Positions 17,129 to 25,290 of a stretch of DNA of 64,000 bases are shown here, piece by piece. The notes beneath the pieces are model-generated. The model was not told the origin of the DNA. It ran no database searches and was given only the letters and a program-made list of their open reading frames with translations. The position numbers and the translations under genes are program-made. Origin of the DNA: Herbidospora galbida (lineage in GTDB: Bacteria > Actinomycetota > Actinomycetes > Streptosporangiales > Streptosporangiaceae); NCBI RefSeq assembly GCF_005233835.1, contig NZ_SZQA01000021.1, forward strand, positions 84,672 through 148,671, given 5' to 3'. The first letter of the stretch is position 1. Each line of letters starts with the position of its first letter.

Positions 17129-18499
17129 TCAGGACTTCGGCCAGGAGGCCTCGATGAAGTCGAGCGTCGACTTCGTGTCCTTGCCGTTGATCCAGTCGGT
17201 CATGCCCTTCCAGAAGGTGCCCGCGCCGACCGCGGCCGGCATCAGGTCGGAACCGTCGAAGCGGAAGACCGTGCTCGGGTCCTGGAGCATCTCCATCGAC
17301 AGCTTGTCGATCGCGTTGGCGGCCTTGCTGACGTCGACCTTCTTGTTGGCCGAGACGTAGGTGCCCAGGGCCATGCGGCGGTTCGGGAAGTCGCCGCCGG
17401 CCAGGTAGGCCTGGACGGCCTGGACCTCGGGACGGTCGGCGAAGCCGGCCACGAACTCACCGGCGCCGAGCACCGGCTTGCTGCTGGCGTCGTTGCCGGG
17501 CAGGTAGAAGGCGAAGACGTCGCCGTCCTCGGCCACCTTGGTGCCCTCGGGCCAGAAGTTGGCGTAGAAGGAGGCCTGGCGGTGCAGGGCGCACTTGCCC
17601 TCGGTGATCGGCACGCCGCCCTCCTGGAAGGCGGTCGAGGCGATCGACTTCACGGGGCCGTAGCCGCCGTTGACGTACTTCTCGTTCTTCAGGATCGCGC
17701 CGACCTTGTCGACGGCGGTGACCATCTTGGGGTCGTTGAAGGGCAGGTCGTGGGCGACCCACTGGTCGTAGCCCTCGGGGCCGAGGTCGCGCAGGACGAC
17801 GTCCTCGATCCAGTCGGTGGCGGGCCAGCCGGTGGCGTCGCCCGACTCGATGCCGGCGCACCACGGCTTGATGCCGGAGGCGGCGATCGTCTCGGTCAGG
17901 GTCATCAGGTCGGCCCACGTGGTGGGGACGGTCCAGCCCTTCTCGGCGAACATCGAGGGGGAGTACCAGACGAACGACTTCACGCTGGCGCCCAGCGGCG
18001 CGCCGTAGAAGACGTCGTCGACGGTGCCGTACTTGACCCAGTCGGGCGACCAGTTCTCGTTGGCGAGGGTCTTGACCTTCTCGGAGGCGGGCTTCAGCTT
18101 GCCGGCCTTGGCGAACCGCTCAAGGAGACCGGGCTGCGGGAAGAACGCGATGTCCGGCGGGTTGCCGGCGTCGGCGCGCACCTGGATCTGGGCCTCGAAC
18201 TCGCCGGTGCCCTCATAGGTGATCTTGATGCCGGTGCAGTCGGCGAAGGGCTTCCAGGCCTGCTCGAACAGGTCGGCCTCCGCGTCGCGGATCGGCGAGT
18301 AGATGCTCACCGTCGTGCCCTCGAACTTGCCGTACTCAGTGAACGGCGCGCATTCGGCGGACGCCGCGTCGCCGCCGCCGGCGCTGGCCGCCGGTGCCGC
18401 GGAGTCGCCGCCGGAGTTGCCGCAGCCGGTGGCCACGAGTGCCAAGCCCAAACCTGCCGCGATGGCGGACAAACGGGCGGGTCGTGAGAGGAGCGACAT
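17129..18499 (-). CDS. Extracellular sugar-binding lipoprotein of a CUT1 ABC importer
   Basis: Secreted lipoprotein of 456 aa. After a short basic N-terminus comes a hydrophobic helix and the lipobox LVATGC, then a Gly/Ala/Ser linker. The mature part has solute-binding protein signatures (KITYEGTGEFEAQIQVRA, DIAFFPQPGLLERF). ATG at 18499 is preferred over 18535 because GGAGG lies eight bases upstream and the signal peptide then has a normal length. The gene is divergent from the GH1 gene, with a shared operator region, so it probably captures beta-glucan oligosaccharides; the sugar is inferred from neighbours. Confidence 0.9.
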   Translation of the reverse strand: MSLLSRPARLSAIAAGLGLALVATGCGNSGGDSAAPAASAGGGDAASAECAPFTEYGKFEGTTVSIYSPIRDAEADLFEQAWKPFADCTGIKITYEGTGEFEAQIQVRADAGNPPDIAFFPQPGLLERFAKAGKLKPASEKVKTLANENWSPDWVKYGTVDDVFYGAPLGASVKSFVWYSPSMFAEKGWTVPTTWADLMTLTETIAASGIKPWCAGIESGDATGWPATDWIEDVVLRDLGPEGYDQWVAHDLPFNDPKMVTAVDKVGAILKNEKYVNGGYGPVKSIASTAFQEGGVPITEGKCALHRQASFYANFWPEGTKVAEDGDVFAFYLPGNDASSKPVLGAGEFVAGFADRPEVQAVQAYLAGGDFPNRRMALGTYVSANKKVDVSKAANAIDKLSMEMLQDPSTVFRFDGSDLMPAAVGAGTFWKGMTDWINGKDTKSTLDFIEASWPKS

Positions 18500-18635
18500 G
18501 GACCCTTCCTCCAAAGTTCTTCCATGAACTCTCATCAGAGAGCGGTTCCGGAAGCTTCACCCCGGTTACGACGGCATGTCAATCCATGTGAGATTACGGT
18601 TACCGCATTGTGAATTGGACAGTTCCGTTATCGTG

Positions 18636-18647
18636 GAGAGCGCTCTC
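18636..18647. promoter_or_regulatory. LacI-type operator copy 1
   Basis: Perfect palindrome GAGAGCGCTCTC, 137 bp upstream of the binding-protein start. The central GAGCGCTC matches the core of CebR/BxlR-type actinomycete sugar operators (general knowledge). Confidence 0.75.
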
Positions 18648-18930
18648 TGATGACGTCCCAGCCGGTGGCGGGCAGAGGGTCGATCGTCACATTCCCGGCA
18701 ATGAGTGCTCTAAGCGCCAACGCAGGACACGTTATGGGGACGGCGGTGGGAGCGCGACCACGGTTGTGTTCCGATTCGGTCACCGCACTCTTGTCGGAAT
18801 TTATCCGGATGCATAAACAAATAGAGTGGCGTCGTCGAGTCCGGTCGGGCAGCCGTCTCGACGCCGTGCCGGCCCGACGGTGACCGGCGCCGCCGCCGGC
18901 CCGGCGGGCGCCCTCCCGGGAGCCGTGGTA

Positions 18931-18942
18931 GAGAGCGCTCTC
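18931..18942. promoter_or_regulatory. LacI-type operator copy 2
   Basis: Perfect palindrome GAGAGCGCTCTC in the middle of the divergent control region, 130 bp before copy 3. Two or more sites this close would allow cooperative binding or looping by LacI dimers. Confidence 0.7.
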
Positions 18943-19060
18943 AGGCGCGGAGCGCTGACGGAGAGTGAAGCTCCCGTCAACGGAGCCTCACCCGTCACCG
19001 GAAAACTCTGTGATAAACGCCCCGCGTTGACATGGGGCCCGACTTGCCGGGATGCTGGCT

Positions 19061-19072
19061 GAGAGCGCTCTC
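19061..19072. promoter_or_regulatory. LacI-type operator copy 3
   Basis: Perfect palindrome GAGAGCGCTCTC, 33 bp upstream of the chosen GH1 start and immediately before GGAGGG. At this position a bound repressor would block the GH1-LacI operon promoter or early transcript. Confidence 0.75.
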
Positions 19073-19104
19073 ACACGGAGGGCCGGTTGGGTGGGGGCGG
19101 CAGC

Positions 19105-20478
19105 ATGACCGTGTCGGCGGATGTGGCCACAGGGGCGGAGGTCCTGGAATTCCCGCAGGGGTTCGTGTGGGGCACGGCGACCGCCGCCTACCAGATCGAG
19201 GGGGCCACCCGCGAGGGCGGACGCGGCCCGAGCATTTGGGACACCTTCAGCGCCACCCCGGGCAAGGTCTTCCAGGGTCACACCGGCGAGGTCGCGTGCG
19301 ACCACTATCACCGCCACCGCGACGACGTGGCGCTGATGGCCTCGCTCGGCATGTCGGCCTACCGCTTCTCGGTCGCCTGGCCGCGCATTCAGCCCAGCGG
19401 CAGCGGCCCGGCCAACCCGCACGGCCTCGACTTCTACGACCGCCTCGTCGACGACCTCATCGAGGCCGGCATCACCCCGATCGTCACCCTCTACCACTGG
19501 GACCTGCCGCAGGCCCTCGAAGACCGCGGCGGCTGGACCAGCCGCGACACCGCCGAGCGGTTCGCCGAATACTCCGCCGCCGTCTACCGCCGCCTCGGCG
19601 ACCGCGTGGAGACCTGGACGACCCTGAACGAGCCGTGGTGCTCGGCCTTCCTCGGCTACGCCGCCGGCATCCACGCCCCCGGCCGTACCGACATCGGCGC
19701 CTCCTTCGCGGCGGCCCACCACCTGCTTCTCGGGCACGGGCTCGCGACCCGGGAGCTGCGCGCCCTCGGCGCGCGGCAGATCAGCATCACCCACGCGCTC
19801 TCGCCGGTCAGGGGGACCGACCCCGACGCCGTGGCGGTGCCCGACGGCATCATGAACCGGATCTTCCTCGATCCGGTCCTGCGCGGCGTCTACCCGGCCG
19901 ACGTGGTGGCCCGCGCCTCCCGGTTCACCGACTGGTCGTTCGTCCGCGACGGCGACCTCGAAGTGATCAGCCAGCCGATCGACCTGCTCGGCGTCAACTA
20001 CTACAACCCGACCTTCACCGAGCCCCGCCCCGGCGAGCCCGCCAACCCGGTCTTCCCGGGCAGCGAGGGCATCGGGTTCCCCGTCCCCGACGGTCCGAAG
20101 ACCGCCATGGGCTGGCCCATCGAGGCCGCGGGCCTCACCGAACTGCTGGTGAGCCTGTCCCGCGACTACCCCGACGTGCCGCTCATGATCACCGAGAACG
20201 GCGCCGCCTTCGACGACACGCTCATCGGGGGCCGAGTCGACGACAGGCGGCGCGTCGAATTCCTCGACGCCCACTTCCGCGCCGCCCACGCGGCCATCGC
20301 CGCCGGCGTGGACCTGCGCGGATACCTGGTCTGGAGCTTCCTGGACAACTACGAGTGGGCCTTCGGCTACGACAAGCGCTTCGGCCTGGTCTACATCGAC
20401 TACGCCACCCAGGAGCGCGTCCCGAAGGACAGCGCCAAGTGGTACGCCGAGGTGATCCGCAGGAACGGCCTGGCGTGA
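19105..20478 (+). CDS. Glycoside hydrolase family 1 beta-glucosidase
   Basis: Cytoplasmic beta-glucosidase of 457 aa. FVWGTATAAYQIEG opens the barrel; the acid/base is E176 in TLNEPW and the nucleophile E364 in ITENGAAFDD, with the C-terminal YLVWSFLDNYEWAFGY sugar-binding segment. ATG at 19105 was chosen as the first methionine near the family start; a TTG at 19087 is possible. With the importer and secreted GH16 enzyme it completes a beta-glucan pathway by splitting imported oligosaccharides to glucose. It overlaps the LacI gene by GTGA. Confidence 0.93.
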   Translation: MTVSADVATGAEVLEFPQGFVWGTATAAYQIEGATREGGRGPSIWDTFSATPGKVFQGHTGEVACDHYHRHRDDVALMASLGMSAYRFSVAWPRIQPSGSGPANPHGLDFYDRLVDDLIEAGITPIVTLYHWDLPQALEDRGGWTSRDTAERFAEYSAAVYRRLGDRVETWTTLNEPWCSAFLGYAAGIHAPGRTDIGASFAAAHHLLLGHGLATRELRALGARQISITHALSPVRGTDPDAVAVPDGIMNRIFLDPVLRGVYPADVVARASRFTDWSFVRDGDLEVISQPIDLLGVNYYNPTFTEPRPGEPANPVFPGSEGIGFPVPDGPKTAMGWPIEAAGLTELLVSLSRDYPDVPLMITENGAAFDDTLIGGRVDDRRRVEFLDAHFRAAHAAIAAGVDLRGYLVWSFLDNYEWAFGYDKRFGLVYIDYATQERVPKDSAKWYAEVIRRNGLA

Positions 20479-21458
20479 GCCGGCCCACCCTGGAGAAGGT
20501 GGCCGCCCGCGCGGGCGTGTCCCGAGCGACGGTCTCCCGCGTCGTCAACGGCTCGACGACGGTGGCTGAGCACATCCGCGTGGCCGTCCAGCGGGCGGTC
20601 GAGGAGCTCGGGTACGTCCCGAACCAGGCCGCCCGGTCGCTGGTGACGCAGCGGGCCGACTCGATCGCGCTCGTCTTCTCCGAGCCGCCGGTCCGCGTCT
20701 TCTCCGACGACCCGACCTTCGCCGGGATCATCCGCGGGGTCTCGACGGAGGCCGACGCGGCCGACAAACAGGTCGTCCTGATGCTGGCCGGATCGTCGCG
20801 GGGCCACGAGCGGGTCGAGCGCTACACGACCTCGGGCCACGTCGACGGGGTGATCGTCGCCTCGATGCACGGCGCCGACCCGCTGCCCGCCGCGCTGGCC
20901 CGCCGTGGCATCCCGGTGGTGTGCAGCGGGCGGCCCCTGACGGGGTCATCTCTTCCGTACGTCGACATCGACAACGTCGGGGGCGCGGAGTCGGCGGTGC
21001 GGCACCTGCTGGAGTCGGGCCGCCGCCGGATCGCCACCATCGCGGGGCCGCCCGACATGGTCGCCGGGATCGACCGGCTGACCGGCTACCGGAACGCGCT
21101 GCGCGACTCGGGCCGCCGCTCGATCATCGCGATCGGCGACTTCACCCGCGACAGCGGCTTCGAGGGGATGACCCAGCTGCTCGAAGACGACCCGGGCCTG
21201 GACGCGGTGTTCGCGGCCTCCGACATGATGGCGCTCGGCGCGCTCCAGGCGCTGCGCAGGGCGGGCCGCCGGGTGCCCGACGACGTGGCCGTGATCGGCT
21301 ACGACGACGTCCCGGCCGCGCCCTACGCCGACCCGCCGCTGACCACGATCAGGCAGCCGACGATGCGGATGGGGCGGGAGCTCGCCCGGCTGCTGCTGAG
21401 CCCGGGGGAGTCGTCGGTGATCCTGCCGACGGAACTGGTGGTCAGGGAGTCGGCCTAG
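20475..21458 (+). CDS. LacI family transcriptional regulator (paralogue 2)
   Basis: Repressor of 327 aa starting at GTG 20475, which overlaps the GH1 stop. HTH GVSRATVSRVVNG and hinge YVPNQAARSLV are nearly those of the repressor at 14065; the effector domains also align throughout, so this is a recent duplication flanking the same regulon. It likely binds the GAGAGCGCTCTC sites and is induced by a beta-glucoside. It is shorter by six residues, mostly in the last helix. Confidence 0.92.
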   Translation: MSRPTLEKVAARAGVSRATVSRVVNGSTTVAEHIRVAVQRAVEELGYVPNQAARSLVTQRADSIALVFSEPPVRVFSDDPTFAGIIRGVSTEADAADKQVVLMLAGSSRGHERVERYTTSGHVDGVIVASMHGADPLPAALARRGIPVVCSGRPLTGSSLPYVDIDNVGGAESAVRHLLESGRRRIATIAGPPDMVAGIDRLTGYRNALRDSGRRSIIAIGDFTRDSGFEGMTQLLEDDPGLDAVFAASDMMALGALQALRRAGRRVPDDVAVIGYDDVPAAPYADPPLTTIRQPTMRMGRELARLLLSPGESSVILPTELVVRESA

Positions 21459-21846
21459 CGCCCTCGATCGCGGTCTTCATCTCGGCCGCGCCGTAGCGCA
21501 TCCGGATCTCGACCTCTCCCCGCGCGGAGTCGGGCAGGAAGTCGGCCGTCCAGACGAGGACCCCGTCGGGCCGCACCTCGAACGAGGCGTGGTGGTGGGT
21601 CAGCGGGGGCCGGGCGCCCGCGACGACGGCGTAGGAGAACCGCCGGGCCTCGTCGTCGAGGGAGACGATCAGTTCGGTGACGACGTTGCCGTCGGGGAAG
21701 GTCAGGCGCCGGCGGCCGTCTTCGATTTCCGTGCCGGCGACCCGGCCGGGCAGCAGCCGCTCGTGGACGGCCCCGACGTCGCGGATGACGTCCCAGGTGT
21801 GCGCGGGCGGCGCGTCGATCGGCAGTTCCACTCGGACAGAGGCCAC
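21442..21846 (-). CDS. SRPBCC / polyketide-cyclase-like small protein
   Basis: Product of 134 aa with the START/Bet v1-like pattern: an N-terminal strand VRVELPIDAPPAHTWDVIRDVG, antiparallel strands RRLTFPDGNVVTELIVSLDD and a long C-terminal helix. Such proteins bind hydrophobic ligands. GTG start at 21846. It converges with the LacI gene, overlapping 17 bp. Its ligand and link to the regulon are unknown. Confidence 0.75.
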   Translation of the reverse strand: MASVRVELPIDAPPAHTWDVIRDVGAVHERLLPGRVAGTEIEDGRRRLTFPDGNVVTELIVSLDDEARRFSYAVVAGARPPLTHHHASFEVRPDGVLVWTADFLPDSARGEVEIRMRYGAAEMKTAIEGARPTP

Positions 21847-21871
21847 GGCGGGACACTACCGTGTTCCCGTT

Positions 21872-22042
21872 TCAGACGATCTTTCCGTCGACGCCCCAGA
21901 GCGCGGCCACGCGGTCGAGGTTCTCCTGGAACACGCCGTCGACGCCGGTCGCGACCCACCCGTCCGGGGGCTCGCGATCGGCGGGGCAGAGGGAGTAGTT
22001 CCCCTCCCCATCCATGATGACCTTGAACGTACGGGGGGCCAT
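21872..22042 (-). CDS. Divergent MbtH-like small protein
   Basis: A 56-codon gene too short for most gene finders. ATG at 22042 follows AAAGGGG. The product starts MAPRTFKVIMDGEGNYSL and contains PPDGW and a late W, matching the MbtH layout (F-V-x-N-x-E-G-Q-Y-S-L-W-P, P-x-G-W, C-L-x-x-I-x-x-W). The SLWP tryptophan is Cys here and the WTDxRP tail is missing. MbtH proteins activate NRPS adenylation domains, but no NRPS is nearby. It is divergent from the ROK gene with a GAGAGCGCTCTC operator between, so it probably belongs to the beta-glucan regulon. Confidence 0.72.
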   Translation of the reverse strand: MAPRTFKVIMDGEGNYSLCPADREPPDGWVATGVDGVFQENLDRVAALWGVDGKIV

Positions 22043-22063
22043 ATCTGCCCCTTTCCACCGACT

Positions 22064-22075
22064 GAGAGCGCTCTC
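22064..22075. promoter_or_regulatory. LacI-type operator copy 4
   Basis: Perfect palindrome GAGAGCGCTCTC in the 106-bp space between the MbtH-like gene and the ROK regulator. It could control both directions. Confidence 0.72.
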
Positions 22076-22148
22076 TGTTCAGAAAACACCCGTTCCACTG
22101 GAACGTCAAGAGGTGTACGTTCAATCCCTGAACAAGGGAGATCGTCTG

Positions 22149-23291
22149 ATGGCCAATTCCCTGACGGGCCTACGTGAGACCAACCGCCGCCTGATCACGG
22201 AAACGGTGCGTAAGTCCGGCGCCCTCACCCAGGCGCAGCTGGCCCGTCAGACGGGCCTGTCCCCGGCGACCGTCTCGACCATCGTCAGGGAGCTGCGCGA
22301 CGCCGGGCTGGTGGAGATCTCCCAGGCGGGCGGGCGTCGCCACCTCATCTCCCCGGCCCGGGAGACCGGGCTCGTGGTCGGCGTCGACTTCGGGCACTCG
22401 CACCTGCGGGTGGCGCTGGCCGAGCGGTCGCACAAGGTGCTGGCCGAGGAGGCGATCCCGTTCGACGTGGGGGCCAGGGCTCCCGAGGGGCTGGCGGCGG
22501 CCGAACGCCTGATCATCGGGCTGCTGGGGCGGGCGGGCGTGAGCCGTGCCGAGATCAGGGCCGTCGGGCTCGGTTTACCCGGCCCGATCGACCCGCAGAC
22601 GGGGATCATGGGGTCGAGCACCATACTGCCGGGCTGGGCCGGCGTCGATCCCGCCGCTGAGCTGGGACGACGTCTCGGGGTGCCGGTCGTGGTCGACAAC
22701 GACGCCAACCTGGGGGCGCTCGCCGAGGCCACGTGGGGGGCGGCCAAGGGGCGGCGCGAGGTGGCGTACATGAAGATCGGCACGGGGGTCGGGGCGAGCA
22801 TCCTGATCAACGGGCTGCTCTACCGGGGGGCCACCGGGACGGCCGGGGAGCTCGGCCACATCACCATCGACGAGAACGGCCGGCTGTGCCGGTGCGGCAA
22901 CCGGGGCTGCCTTGAGACGCTGGCCGGCGGCCAGCAGCTCATCGACCTGGTCCGGCCCACCCACGGGCAGGTCACGGTGTCGCGGCTGGTCGAGCTGGCG
23001 CACGCCGGCGACATCGGCTGCCGTCGCGTCATCGCCGACGCGGGCCGCCACCTGGGGGTGGCGGTGGCGAGCCTGTGCAACATCCTCAACCCGGGCCTGG
23101 TGGTGATCGGCGGGGCGCTGGCCGAGGCGGGTCCCCTGCTGATCGATCCGATCATGACCGTGGTCGGCCGCCTGGCCATCCCGAGCGCGGCCCGCGCGGT
23201 CAGCGTGGTGAAGGGTGAACTGGGAGAGCGCGCCGGAGTGCTCGGAGCGCTCGCGCGTGTTCAGAGCCCGAACGTGGAGAGCGCTCTCTAG
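22149..23291 (+). CDS. ROK family transcriptional regulator
   Basis: Regulator of 380 aa: an N-terminal winged HTH (TQAQLARQTGLSPATVSTIVREL) joined to a sugar-kinase-like ROK domain with GVDFGHSHLRVAL, the GLPGPID loop and the zinc motif CRCGNRGCLE (C247, C249, C254). ATG at 22149 follows AAGGGAG. It probably senses a sugar and controls the neighbouring GH16 gene. Its last codons contain an operator palindrome, so transcription into GH16 can be blocked there. Confidence 0.92.
   Translation: MANSLTGLRETNRRLITETVRKSGALTQAQLARQTGLSPATVSTIVRELRDAGLVEISQAGGRRHLISPARETGLVVGVDFGHSHLRVALAERSHKVLAEEAIPFDVGARAPEGLAAAERLIIGLLGRAGVSRAEIRAVGLGLPGPIDPQTGIMGSSTILPGWAGVDPAAELGRRLGVPVVVDNDANLGALAEATWGAAKGRREVAYMKIGTGVGASILINGLLYRGATGTAGELGHITIDENGRLCRCGNRGCLETLAGGQQLIDLVRPTHGQVTVSRLVELAHAGDIGCRRVIADAGRHLGVAVASLCNILNPGLVVIGGALAEAGPLLIDPIMTVVGRLAIPSAARAVSVVKGELGERAGVLGALARVQSPNVESAL
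23277..23288. promoter_or_regulatory. LacI-type operator copy 5, inside the ROK 3' end
   Basis: Perfect palindrome GAGAGCGCTCTC covering the last codons of the ROK gene (encoding ESAL), 88 bp upstream of the GH16 start. The coding and operator functions overlap. Confidence 0.7.
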
Positions 23292-23376
23292 GATCTTCAC
23301 CTTAGGCCTTGACGAGGTGTGAAGCCGGGCGCACAGTAACGGCAATCTGCGACTTCCCGCCTACCGAAAGGTTCCC

Positions 23377-24735
23377 ATGGCGACCTTACGACTCGGTAAA
23401 CGCTCTCTGATCGGGTGGATCGCCGCGTTGCTGATCCCGGTCCTGTGCATCGGCGTCGCCAACGCCGCCGTCCCCTCGACCCCCTCGGGCTGGACCCTCG
23501 TCTGGTCCGACGACTTCAACGGCTCGGCCGGCACCCTGCCCTCGTCGGCCAACTGGATCATCGACACCGGCCACGGCTACCCGGGCGGCCCCGCCAACTG
23601 GGGCACCGGCGAGATCCAGAACTACACGTCCAGCACGAGCAACCTCAGCCTCGACGGCAGCGGCAACCTGCGCATCACCCCGATCGGCAGCGGCCAGAAC
23701 TGGACCTCCGCCCGCATCGAGAGCCGCCGGGCCGACTTCAAGCCCGCCTCCGGGCGGATCCTGCGCATCGAGGGCCGCATCCAGATGCCCAACGTGACCG
23801 GCAACGCGGCGCTCGGCTACTGGCCCGCGTTCTGGGCCCTCGGCGCCCCCTACCGGGGCAACTACTGGAACTGGCCCGGCATCGGCGAGTTCGACATCAT
23901 GGAGAACGTCAACGGGATCAACCAGGTCTGGGCCGTGCTCCACTGCGGCGTCTCACCCGGCGGCCCGTGCAACGAGACCAACGGCCTCGGCGCCGCCCGC
24001 GCCTGCCCCGGATCGTCGTGCCAGTCGGCCTTCCACACCTACCGCTTCGAGTGGGACCGCTCGATCACCCCGAACCAGTTCCGCTGGTACGTCGACGGCG
24101 TGAACTACCACACCCTCAGCCAGAACCAGTTCGACGCCACGACCTGGAACAACATGACCAGCCACGCGGGCTACTTCCTGCTGCTCAACGTGGCGATGGG
24201 CGGCGGCTTCCCCAACGGCGTGGCCGGCTTCGGCACCCCGACCGCCGCCACCGTCAGCGGCCGGCCCATGGTCGTCGACTACGTCGCCGTCTGGCAGAGC
24301 GGCGCCGGCACGACCCCGCCCCCGTCATCGCCGCCCCCGACCGGCGGCGTGATCCAGGCCGAGTCGTACAACGCCCAGCAGGGCACCCAGCTCGAAACCA
24401 CGACCGACTCGGGCGGCGGCCAGAACGTCGCCTACATCTCCAACGGCGACTGGCTGCGCTACTCGGTCGACTTCACCGGCGAGACCCAGTTCAACGCCCG
24501 CGTCGCCTCCGGCGCGGCCGGAGGAGTCAGCGGCCTGGTCCAGGTCAGGCTGGGCAGCCCGACGGGCACCGTGATCGGCCAGATGTCGGTCGGCAACACC
24601 GGCGGCTGGCAGTCGTGGCGGACCGTCCCGGCCAACATCTCGGCCGTCAGCGGCACCCAGACCGTCTACATCACCTTCAGCAGCGGTCAACCGGCCGACT
24701 TCGTCAACCTGAACTACTTCAGCTTCTCGCGGTAG
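23377..24735 (+). CDS. Secreted GH16 endo-beta-1,3-glucanase (laminarinase) with C-terminal CBM6
   Basis: Extracellular enzyme of 452 aa. A Sec signal peptide ends near GVANAA (about residue 31). The GH16 domain follows with the catalytic GEFDIMENVNG (E171, D173, E176). A Pro/Ser/Thr linker near 312-324 leads to a CBM6 beginning IQAESYN and including GDWLRYSVDF. GH16 members with the extra methionine in EFDIME are laminarinase-type. It degrades beta-1,3-glucans outside the cell; oligosaccharides can then enter by the CUT1 importer and be split by the GH1 enzyme. Confidence 0.92.
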   Translation: MATLRLGKRSLIGWIAALLIPVLCIGVANAAVPSTPSGWTLVWSDDFNGSAGTLPSSANWIIDTGHGYPGGPANWGTGEIQNYTSSTSNLSLDGSGNLRITPIGSGQNWTSARIESRRADFKPASGRILRIEGRIQMPNVTGNAALGYWPAFWALGAPYRGNYWNWPGIGEFDIMENVNGINQVWAVLHCGVSPGGPCNETNGLGAARACPGSSCQSAFHTYRFEWDRSITPNQFRWYVDGVNYHTLSQNQFDATTWNNMTSHAGYFLLLNVAMGGGFPNGVAGFGTPTAATVSGRPMVVDYVAVWQSGAGTTPPPSSPPPTGGVIQAESYNAQQGTQLETTTDSGGGQNVAYISNGDWLRYSVDFTGETQFNARVASGAAGGVSGLVQVRLGSPTGTVIGQMSVGNTGGWQSWRTVPANISAVSGTQTVYITFSSGQPADFVNLNYFSFSR

Positions 24736-25280
24736 AGGTCGCGCAGCAGCGCGACCTCGGCCGCGTGGTGGACGAACTCCCGGTTCAGCCACCACACGAT
24801 CGCGATGAACGGCACCGTGGGGTCCAGCCCCGCCGGAAACTGGCTGAACCCCACGGTGTCGAGCTGCTCCTCCGTCAGCCCGTCGACGTCCTCCCGCCAC
24901 CGCTCGACGCTCTCGAACAGCCGCTTCTGGGCGTCGTCGGCCGTGTGGGGGATCTCCAGGTCGTCGAAGAGCATCCGCCGGTTGCCGAACGTCCAGTCCC
25001 ACCGCATCGTGAAGCAGGCGAGCAGATGCGCCATTCGCCAGGCGATGCTGGTGACGGGCGGCGGGATGGGCTCGTTGGGGCTGAAGTCGGCGATCCAGTC
25101 GCCCTTGCCGTAGACGTCCACGTCGCCGTCGAGCCGCCGCCGGACGGTCCAGGAGTTGCCCGGTGAGGGCTCCCAGAAGTACTCGTCGTCGGTCAGGCCC
25201 TGGAGGCGGTCGCGGGTGAAGGTGACAGAGGACTCCAGCTGGTCGAGCAGCAGGCCGACCCGATCGGTGCGCAGTTCCAT
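24714..25280 (-). CDS. DinB superfamily protein
   Basis: Product of 188 aa with four-helix DinB/YfiT features: DRVGLLLDQLESSVTFTRDRL, SIAWRMAHLLACF, and a C-terminal WLNREFVHHAAEVALLRDLY with histidines placed as metal ligands. ATG at 25280 was chosen; the longer frame upstream is a shadow of the next gene. Members act as thiol-dependent transferases or metal-binding proteins; the substrate is unknown. It converges with the GH16 gene, overlapping 22 bp. Confidence 0.8.
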   Translation of the reverse strand: MELRTDRVGLLLDQLESSVTFTRDRLQGLTDDEYFWEPSPGNSWTVRRRLDGDVDVYGKGDWIADFSPNEPIPPPVTSIAWRMAHLLACFTMRWDWTFGNRRMLFDDLEIPHTADDAQKRLFESVERWREDVDGLTEEQLDTVGFSQFPAGLDPTVPFIAIVWWLNREFVHHAAEVALLRDLYREKLK

Positions 25281-25290
25281 GCCCGGGGCA

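Larger units (their letters stand above)
18500..19104. promoter_or_regulatory. Divergent control region between the ABC importer and GH1 operons
   Basis: About 600 bp without a convincing gene. It holds three exact GAGAGCGCTCTC palindromes (18636, 18931, 19061) and a weaker CTCTC-ATCA-GAGAG repeat at 18529-18542 beside the importer start. Short open frames here (for example 18610-18816, 18801-18998) have no ribosome-binding site or coding character. AT-richer stretches near 18560-18620 and 18790-18830 are likely promoter cores. Confidence 0.7.

Noticed and set aside
18610..19062. Several 65-78-codon frames in the GH1/importer control region
   Set aside because: They overlap each other on both strands, lack ribosome-binding sites and run through operator palindromes.
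21872..22042. MbtH-like gene as sign of an NRPS cluster
   Set aside because: No adenylation, condensation or carrier domain is seen anywhere in the window, and the neighbours are sugar-utilisation genes.
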